Positions 56,226 through 64,000 of a stretch of DNA of 64,000 bases are shown here, in pieces. Source of the DNA: Chrysogorgia sp. JL179-B06 (taxonomy: Eukaryota > Cnidaria > Anthozoa > Scleralcyonacea > Chrysogorgiidae); contig JAYKKM010000379.1 in assembly GCA_035772405.1 (NCBI GenBank), forward strand, positions 395,501 to 459,500, read 5' to 3'. Position numbers and translations under genes: made by a program. The notes below the pieces were generated by a model that did no database searches, was not told the DNA's origin, and saw only the letters and a program-made list of their open reading frames with translations. The number at the start of each line of letters is the position of its first letter. Within the stretch, counting starts at the first letter, position 1.

Positions 56226-56739
56226 ACTCCTATAGTTGTTGTTTTTAGATTCTTTCCAAAGCTGGATTTCCGCTCTCTACTTTCAACTTGTCGTCTGCTC
56301 TGTTCGGTCGCTTTCCTTTGTCTCATGAGATCTCGATTAAATCCGTTCCGGCTGAGGGCTCGTGTGACTGAGGGGAGCGATCGGGAGGGCGAAGGTGATG
56401 AGTGGAAATCCCATGCATAATGTTGGCCACTTTTTCGTATTTATTATCGTTGTTGTACTATTTTTGTCGCATTATTGTTGTAATGGAACTGCAGTAATTG
56501 GCGATTGTTGATGCGGTTTTACAAGCCTTGTAATGAATATAGGATCTTTTTAATGTAAATTTCATACTCCACATAATCAAGGTGAAGTTAAGTAAAATAA
56601 AATGAAATAATTTATTGATGTGCTTATTTATAATTCATCACTTACTTTTAAAACTGTTATTATATAGTTATCGACCGCCTCCATCGGTTGCAAATGGTTT
56701 AACAATTAATGTGTTCTTCGATGAATGTTCTACATTCTG

Positions 56740-57050
56740 GAGCAATATGTCGCTGCTCCTGTCCATCTTCTGATTGTTGCTGAACTTGCCGGTGACTTTA
56801 ATTTTATCTGGACGTTCGCAGTACGCGAACACATTTCATCAGCTGCTTGACTTGTTCAATCTATGTCAGCACATAAGTGGACCAACACATTGCCATTGGC
56901 ATACTTTGGATCTTGTAATCACTCGATCAATTGAGAATATTGTATCTGAGGTTGTTACTGACTCTGTTTTTATCTGACCATTATGCAGTTCATTTTAAAC
57001 TCGCCGTTACGAAACCTGCTCACAAGAGGCAGTTATAATCTCTTAATATA
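56740..57050 (+). pseudogene. LINE apurinic endonuclease C-terminal part
   Basis: ANTFHQLLDLFNLCQHISGP then THCHWHTLDLVITRS, and a LSDHYAVHF-like motif with one frameshift near 56975. This is the GDFN..-to-SDH part of the APE-type endonuclease that nicks target DNA in LINEs. It continues after a Tigger insertion at 58320. Confidence 0.88.
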
Positions 57051-57451
57051 GACGTTTATACGTTCCCTTGATCTCGATATTTACTGCCGAACTCACCGGT
57101 TCGTTTCTGTTATTGAACACTCCCAATGATTAAACGGTGTGGTCACAAGTTATAATGACGTGTTGTCAAAGTCATAAAGAGAATTCAAAATAAATTAATA
57201 TTTAATCAGCATGTCACTTTAACACAGGATAAAACATTGATTAATAAAACATCAATGTTTTATCAAAGTTAACTTGCCCAAATTGAGCTTTTTCGGAGTT
57301 AAAATAATTTATTTGTACCGTTTCTACAACTTCCAAACAAGGTATGCATCGTTAAAACATTTGCGGCCGATGTTTATGGGCAGTTACAACGGCTGGCCTG
57401 CGCCGGCTTGTCATTGACTGCCCTAAACATCGGCAGCTCATGTTTTAACTA

Positions 57452-58235
57452 CAGTCAACTTTCGCCTTGCGGACACCCCGCTATTACGGACACCCCGCTA
57501 TTAAGGACAGTTGGTAAATCCCTGGCCGAAACTACTATGAAATGTATTGAAATAACTCTCGCTATTACGGACTCTCGCTATTACAGAATTGCGAACACTT
57601 TATGTGGTCCCCAACAAACATTTTTATTGTTCTACTCTCGTTACAACAGACACCTTGAACGTATTTTTCTCTTTACACAAGAAAGTGAATGACTTTTTAA
57701 TTTACCGAGTGACATATTTACATATTGCTATTTGACAGCGTAAGTACTTTGAAGATTCCGTTCGTCAACATTTCTGTCGACAAAAATGACAAACAGAAAA
57801 ATATAAAGTAAGCGAGAATGCCGTGAGCGAAAGATCACATGAAAGCACGCTAGAGAGGTACTTCGTGACAGAATAAAACTTCGTGTAAGTTTACTGAGTT
57901 TTGTTACTGTACCTTTACAGTGAAGGAAAGAAAAGACATTTGACACTGATTCATGTTACCGTTGTATTTTTGGTCAGTTGGAATAAAAATATATATTTGA
58001 AAACAAATTTTTGACTTGTATTTTGACTTGTACTGTGTACTTATGTATCACAGTAAACGTCAACTAAAAATTGAAATAAACTGGACATTTTAAAACAAAA
58101 AAGCAGTAATACATTGTAGTGACATTTTACAACCTGAAATCGGGATATTTCATCGCATCCCGCTATTGCGGACTATTGCTATTACGGACACCAAATGACG
58201 GTCCCCAGGGTGTCCGCTATAACGAGAGTTCACTG
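57452..58235. mobile_element. Tigger/pogo-type element D (784 bp) inside the LINE
   Basis: TA at 57450-57451 and 58236-58237. The ends CAGTCAACTTTCGCCTTGCG and CGCTATAACGAGAGTTCACTG pair as inverted repeats. CGCTATTACGGACACC words repeat in direct order inside both ends. No intact transposase. Confidence 0.85.
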
Positions 58236-58256
58236 TATATAGCTGTTCAATCAAAT

Positions 58257-58304
58257 ACAGTAGAACCTACCATTATGTAGGTTCTTGTTAGCGGGTTATT
58301 ACTG
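58257..58304. mobile_element. 48-bp Tigger/pogo end-to-end remnant
   Basis: CAGTAGAACCTACC at the left and GCGGGTTATTACTG at the right with TA on both sides. Only the two ends remain, so most of the interior was lost. Confidence 0.7.
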
Positions 58305-58319
58305 TATGTCACTTTACGC

Positions 58320-58640
58320 GTCCAGCATGCAGCTCCTTGGTACAACGACGAGATCATATTACAGAAAAGGATATACGGAGAAGACTCGAAAGGCGGTGGC
58401 GTATTTCAAGGCTTGAGATGATCGACCATGATCACTACACTGATCAATACAGAGTTGTAAATAACTTAGTAACTACTGCAAAAACTGAATATTACTCAAC
58501 TATTATCGATGACAACCAAAATAATCAAAGAATTCTATTCAAAACTATTGACAAACTACTGCACAGAAAAGTGAAAGCATGTTATCCATCATGTAGCTCT
58601 GATGACGAACTTGTGGAGATGTTTGCTGACTAGTTCTTCA
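58320..58640 (+). pseudogene. LINE linker between endonuclease and RT
   Basis: Frames give IRRRLERRWRISRLE, HDHYTDQYRVVNNLVTTAKT and SIIDDNQNNQ..LFKTIDKLL-like sequence, then FADFFIDKI after a stop at 58631. This region precedes the RT domain in CR1/L2-group LINEs. The RT itself does not follow. Confidence 0.85.
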
Positions 58641-58834
58641 TAGATAAAATTATGTTGCAAATCCTTTTCCTGATTTGGTGTCTCCCTCTTGCGAGATACT
58701 ATTCTTCCAGCTTGACTCACCCAATATCCGATTGAAGACCAGCTGATTGATTCGACTGCATGAGCCGTTGTTTGGATCACAAACACGGGATTTAAAGGAA
58801 ACAAAACTAGTGTGTTATTATTCTTTTATAAAAG

Positions 58835-59000
58835 AAATAACTAAAAAGGAAATTTTCAAAAAAGGAAAGTCTTAAGTGCTGACTTAGTACTATTTAAACA
58901 ATCTGTTCTTCTAATTTCCTCTGGTAACGAACTCCATGCAGAGTTTTGAAGCGGCAACCGAGAATGTTCAAAGTGTATGAAGGAGTACGAATTGGAAAAA
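58835..59000 (-). pseudogene. LINE C-terminal tail, minus strand
   Basis: Minus-strand sequence SLPEEIRRTDCLNSTKSAL then KTFLF (58860-58950), with FSVAASK upstream in a shifted frame. It is the last 40 residues of a CR1/L2-type LINE. Confidence 0.78.
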
Positions 59001-60630
59001 TTCAAACTGCTACAAGTGGAGATACTTCATGTTGAGCTCGGATTTTGAGTGGTTATAGCCATAGCACAACGCCAGGCCTATAAAGAATAACAACCGAATG
59101 ACATTGGACTCAGCACTGCAGAAACTGTTACTAACTCATGACACGTCACGCGACACTTGATGCAACTACGTGCCCACAGATCACGATATACTGAGCTGTG
59201 CGTAATGCAACCCTAGCCCGCTTCAGACCAAGCTAGCGCAATACGTCAAAAGTAATTAATGTCAATTAATGTGCAAACTACGAGATGCAATGTTCATGCA
59301 CCTGAAATGGGACAACTACCAGAAACACTGCAACTGAAGCCAGTTCCACTCTTTATAACCAGGTGCGAAGGAAGTCCAAAAACGAAGGAGTGGCAAGGCC
59401 TACGGAGTTATTTTCACTCTAGAACTGGTGACGAGGGCTTGAAGCCGTCTTTGGATATGATACCGCGCATTGCGGTCTGAGTTTGGGAACCAATTGGGCG
59501 CCGCTATCTTGGGGAAATTGGGGGGGGGGCAATTAATTGGAGGGCAAACTTCTTGGCTCCAGGCCTTTTCTGCAATTCGAGAACCTCGCGGTCCAAAACA
59601 AGGAATCGTAAATTCTACCATTTTTGCGTTTCTTTTTCTCTATTTGTCTATTTGGCGATTAAGCCTGTTGTTCTATTGTTGCTTTGACCATTTTATGCTG
59701 AGTAAACGATTAATAAATTATTGCTTTAATATGAAATTTAAATATAAAAGTTCCCCCAATTTATCCAAGATGACAGCTCTCAATTGGTTCCCCAAGGACG
59801 ACCGAAATCAGGCCCCGATGCCCCCTCTAGTTTCATTTATGATCTCCATGATAACACCAGCTCGTTCCCTATGGCTCTCAGCAGGTTTACCGGACAGTGT
59901 TCGTGGACGGCCAGGAAATATGTACAGTAAGAATCTCTGAAATGCCATGTTGTGCATTTTGGAGAAAGATTTTAAAGAATGTTTTTGTCAATTTGTATAT
60001 GAAACACTGATTTTAAATTGTGGGTTCTGGCACATTTTGATAACCACCGAGTCTATTGATATTATTAATTTATATTATATATTACAATCTGTCGTATTTT
60101 AGACAAGTATAACTTATTTATATATCGGCACGTTAATTCTGCCTTGCGTATATTGTTAAATTTATTGAAAAAAATTGACTGGAGTAAAATAATGCCACGG
60201 CAGTGCCGTGGCGCTTGCTACGGCCCTGGAACATTAGATGCTCATAAAACCAGTCTATTATCACATCAGTCATCAGTGATTATAGCAACGTAGATCCAAG
60301 GGTATCGCTATCAGGGACCGATCATAAAGTATCTACTAGACGGGGGTGGAGAAAAAATTAATGACATTTGCTGAACAAATTTTCGTACGCTCCCCAAAAA
60401 TCAGAGAATATTTTCATGCCCCTCTAAAAAGTTTGCGAAAAATTTCGTACACCTCAAACTACTCTAAATCTAACACTTTGGATTGTTAAATACCATGACG
60501 TTTTTATCTCGTAATACGGGTGGCGGTCGATGGCATCTTCCTATTTGAAAAGACAGTGGAACACTGCGTCATGGATTAGATCGTTATATTTGTAGAGGTG
60601 CGGCAACCCCTGTTGTAACTGAACAGTCCA
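59001..60630. other. no gene seen
   Basis: A run of nine G lies at 59521-59529. The open frame at 59470-59940 (156 residues) has no recognisable domain, is rich in hydrophobic residues and matches no family I know, so it is left out as a gene. AT-rich after 59950. Confidence 0.45.
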
Positions 60631-60639
60631 ACTCTAGGT

Positions 60640-60895
60640 CGACAGGCTTTGTTACATTTGATCAGCAACAATATCCTCCCTAACCTGTTAGATCAACATC
60701 ACCCGCCTTCACGTCTCTCTTGCAGACGTCTGTGTGGCGTAGCCTCGGTTTACCCGTATGTCGTGACCTAGACACAAGCTCTGATCATAAAGCATCTCCT
60801 CGGAGATTCAGCCAGCCTGCATTCGTCTGATGTGGCCGAGCCAGCGCAAGCGTCACTGGATGATTGGGGTGTTGGTGGCACAGTGGTTAGTGAAT
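60640..60895 (-). pseudogene. RTE/Jockey-group LINE C-terminal fragment
   Basis: Minus strand: LRWLGHIRRM near 60830, then, after a frame slip, GKPRLRHTDVCKRDVKAGDV near 60690-60750. The LRWLGH..RM..-to-GRP.LR..D.CKRD series is the distal C-terminus of this LINE class. Dead and truncated. Confidence 0.82.
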
Positions 60896-61570
60896 GTGCC
60901 TTTCACCTCTGTGACCAGGCCTGACGAGAGGGGGGGTCAGCCTGGTCGTTGACCAGGGGCCCATGGCCAAAGGGGCCCATTTTCAAGCAAAAGTTATACA
61001 TTAAAAAATTACAAAGAAGATGTTATACATTATCTTAACTGTGAAGCGATAAAATCGTTTTTATAATAACCAAGAACTGCAGTTACAGTGTCTGTAAACT
61101 CGCTAATGGCACTGGCATAGGGCCCTTTGTGGCTTTATCACTGCGATGGGGACCGTTTAATTTTTGGCATAATATTAATTCATAAATACAATCATTCATG
61201 ACAGAAATTTGGGACTGTGTGGTATGCGGCTCGCGGGCGCATCAATACATCTCAATACTTGATGTTATATTAATATAGTGTTAACGAACTTGTAAAATGA
61301 ACACGAACAAACATTAAATTAATCAAAATACATGCATGTTTTGCTCGTTAATTTGAATTTTGACTTTTTACTGTAAATCTCAGGTTAATGGCAATTTAAA
61401 TTTCAGAAATTTTGAAAGCTTGTCTACGTGATAAAAAAGGACAAATTTGGGATTGGGGGGTAGAGGGGCCATAAATAGTTTTGGACCAGGGGTCGTAAAT
61501 TTCTCTCTGCGGCCCTGTCTGTGACCAGGTTTCTATTGCTGCACAGTGCAATCTATTTCTTAAAAAAATT
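60870..61570 (+). repeat. tRNA-derived SINE head, interrupted by a hAT element
   Basis: GGTGGCACAGTGGTTAGTGA (60871-60890) matches a pol III A box. After removal of the hAT insert and one 8-bp copy, the sequence continues GACCAGGTTTCTATTGC, a B-box-like motif (61521-61537), followed by an A-run at 61559-61567. The spacing A to B becomes about 45 bp, as in a tRNA-derived SINE. Confidence 0.65.
60916..61517. mobile_element. 602-bp hAT-type element with exact 8-bp duplication
   Basis: TCTGTGAC at 60908-60915 and 61518-61525. The ends start CAGGCCTGACGAGAG and finish CTCTCTGCGGCCCTG, an imperfect inverted repeat of hAT style, with CCAGGGG/CCCCTGG subterminal motifs. No transposase frame. Confidence 0.9.
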
Positions 61571-61933
61571 CACCTTGATCGCATGCGGAAGATGCTTCCA
61601 CTTCATTCTACCAAACACCACAGGTTTTCTCCCTGGACCATAATAAGGGATTGCCATTACTGGACCTCTAGTGATAACAGTTAGATTTAGCTGATTGAGT
61701 TATGCAGTATAAATATGATTAGTTAATAAATGATAAACGTTTGTAGGTTTACACCATGTTTTTAATTTTAACTTTGAGCTTCCGACCCGTGTACTTGGGT
61801 CGTCTTCAGGGCAAGTATAACGCCATGCAAAGCTTACTGGTCTATCGCCATGCAAAGCTTAAAACAACATAAATATGAGTTAGTTTAATAATCAGAGCAA
61901 GGGACGGTCTGTCGGTCTTGTTTGGGACGTGAA

Positions 61934-62160
61934 TTAAAGCGACTATAATGAGCTACGTTTTGATGTTGAACCGTACCTTACAGTACCGTGCACATCCTTT
62001 GTTTTAGGTTTATTAATATTTAAACGCACGGTTGAGCGATTAAACCCAAACGATTCTATTGGATGATTGCTTCATTATACTAAAATACAATAGGTTCAAT
62101 GACCGTGCATCGTGCACAAAATTGCATAAAGACGAACAAAAAGATAGAACAAAGACTTTA
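61934..62160. mobile_element. CCATAG element, copy 3 (reverse, ends lost)
   Basis: AAAGCGACTATAATGAGCTA to AAGACGAACAAAAAGATAGA is the reverse complement of the interior of copies 1 and 2. Both terminal inverted repeats are missing or replaced, so its limits are approximate. Confidence 0.88.
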
Positions 62161-63155
62161 GCTGGTCTTAAATTAAAGTATATCATTCGACACTCGTAAT
62201 TTACCATAACTTTTCCTTCATCTTAGTACCGAGTGTAAAAGCCAATATTGTTCATAATATAATATTATATACTATTAAAATGGGATGTTGTAAGAACTTT
62301 TTACCAGTTAAGCAGTATTATACATAAACAACTTGGCATTGATTGTAAATTCATTGAGATCGCGGACCAACCTGTTTCGAAATCGATCGTCATCTTAAAA
62401 TATTTATTGTAGGCCCCGCGATCGGTGTGTGTAGCCAGCGCGACATTACTGACAAATAACTATGTCTGCGAATGTGTTAAGAATTCAAGATTTGTTTATT
62501 TATCCATTTATCCATTCAGCACAGTAAATCATGTGTATATAAAAAGAAGCAGTACATTAAATAATGAATATTAGTAGACAAATTCACCAAGCTGCAATTA
62601 TGACATTGTCTGTGAATGTGTTAACTTGTCCAAGAAAGAACGCTTGACTTCGAACAGCTTGATCAATCGATCAGGGAAGCGAATTAAGAAAGAATATTTA
62701 TAACGCTATCAGGCTACGTAGGCTAAGTTTCGCAAAGCCTGACGGGATGATGTAATAATTGCCATTTCGCGTCCAGACAAAACAGAGCCGAAACCTAAAT
62801 AATAACCACTCAGGCTCTTTCCCCACATTCTCAGCAAAATCCACGCGACCACAACAAGCTTTTGCGCTCCAATTCGCAGTCGACTGGCAACTGCACGATG
62901 GCAGGCTACAATTTCATGGATGAAAACTAGTGCTAACAGAAAACAATCTGTTCATGGCACACTTTCGCTTTGTATCCGGGATGCTGTCATAATATCAGTG
63001 CTAAACATTAATGAACTTGCTGTCATAAAACTAATCATTTATCAATACATCAATAGCGGAACATCCGCTATTACACACACACATACCATACATACAAATC
63101 AAAGATTATGTAATTGCGTTCGACGCTAGCCTGCCCGCGGTAAGCTGGAAAACCC
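62161..63155. other. no gene seen
   Basis: The open frame 62920-63129 has no domain. CA repeats (ACACACACAC) lie at 63074-63085. Nothing else is supported. Confidence 0.5.
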
Positions 63156-63197
63156 GGAATCCGGAATCTGGAATCTGGAATCCGGAATCTGGAATCT
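63156..63197. repeat. GGAATCTG/GGAATCC short tandem repeat
   Basis: About five 7-8-bp units of GGAATCTG, GGAATCC and GGAATCT, followed by an AT-rich ATTATTAAATATT stretch to 63366. Confidence 0.9.
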
Positions 63198-63399
63198 TAA
63201 TTATTATTCTTAATTATTAAATATATTGATTATTAAAATTAATAATTGATCTGGTGTCTGGAATCCTAACTATTAATATTAAATAATAATATTAAATAAT
63301 ATTAAATATTATATTAAAATATTATATTTTATAGTAAATATTAGATATTAATAATAATAATAAACTCTCTCACATTAGTGATTTTCAGAGAGGCCCTGG

Positions 63400-64000
63400 A
63401 TTCAAAGCGATGTGTAATTTTGCGGCGTTTTGGCTCCAAGTAGTGTGTAAATATACATTTTATATAAAGTTGGAACCATTCCTTTTAGTAAGGTATTACA
63501 TTTTACTACGGAATTAATATCGAAATGAATGAAGTGTGTAAATATCTCCTTGGATATCGTGCGTCTATACCTCTGCGCGTGCCGGCGAGCGCAAGTAATA
63601 AAGGATTAAGTAACGCAATGCGCATTCTTTCTAGCAGCTCGTCAACACCTTGTCACCTTGCCCTCATTTGCGGTATACGCACGCTCTCCATTAATTGCGC
63701 GCTCTCCTGTGTTTTATTAACCTTGGTTATCACGCTGCGCATGTAACGTATAAGGTGGGCATTGGTGGGCGGTAAGCTGGATCGGGAATCGTAACTATTA
63801 ATATTATTTTATAATATTGCAGACACAATTAAATTGACATTTGAAGGAAATAAGGAAATTTGCGTTGGAAAATGTCTGTCATCGGAAAATTTAAACTTAA
63901 AAAAAGAATGTCACCTACTAATCTAGCCAAATAGCTCTCTACATTTACACATGCAGTGATACAGGACATCATTGTGGTTCTCATTACCTTCTCCAAAACC
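63400..64000. other. right edge, no gene seen
   Basis: The open frame 63525-63746 shows no domain. AATATTA motifs continue. Nothing further can be supported. Confidence 0.4.

Noticed and set aside
59470..59940. 156-residue frame
   Set aside because: No domain, biased composition and a poly-G start region; nothing supports a gene.

Overview
This is a window of animal nuclear DNA: AT-rich, split by spliceosomal introns and crowded with transposons. There are no operons, ribosome binding sites or CRISPR arrays. The proteins and repeat types suggest a non-vertebrate metazoan, plausibly a cnidarian or another early-branching lineage: an intron-rich RBBP5 gene, an intronless rhodopsin-class receptor, Penelope-like GIY-YIG fragments, CR1/L2-group LINE tails, and many TTAA-, TA- and 8-bp-duplicating foldback elements. 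Species-level placement cannot be made from the sequence alone.

The main gene is RBBP5, a core subunit of the MLL/SET1 (COMPASS) histone H3K4 methyltransferase complexes. I could assemble it completely by hand: 17 coding exons on the + strand from 7827 to 45619, all with GT-AG introns and consistent phases, giving an open frame of 556 residues. Exons 1 to 12 encode the WD40 propeller. Exons 13 and 14 encode the activation, ASH2L-binding and WDR5-binding segments. Exons 15 to 17 encode an acidic tail. Introns make up about 96% of the gene. They contain a 1.7-kb ACGT-rich minisatellite (intron 3), a 2.6-kb ATGGTG-type minisatellite that fills nearly all of intron 13, a 14-bp minisatellite (intron 14), and a 1.2-kb foldback structure tipped by inverted 15-bp arrays (intron 16).

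The second gene is an intronless class A GPCR on the - strand (47493-48452). It keeps DRY and CWxP but has lost the Asn of NPxxY.

The rest is mobile DNA. The left flank (1-7000) has a hAT transposase tail, a diverged tandem array, LINE and Penelope fragments, and a LINE split by a TTAA-flanked foldback element. The right flank (49-62 kb) is a nest: TTAA and Tigger-like elements, a young Ty3/gypsy-type LTR element with an in-frame gag-to-RNase H deletion inserted into an antisense LINE, further LINE pieces, a hAT element inside a tRNA-derived SINE head, and the third copy of a 0.3-kb element family. Six elements flanked by exact TTAA duplications are the strongest recurring pattern, and one of them carries an open reading frame. 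I found no evidence of a wholly new molecular system. The most unusual items are the foldback with minisatellite arms, the TTAA element family, the 5-bp-duplicating CCATAG element, and the deleted but apparently recently mobilised LTR element.
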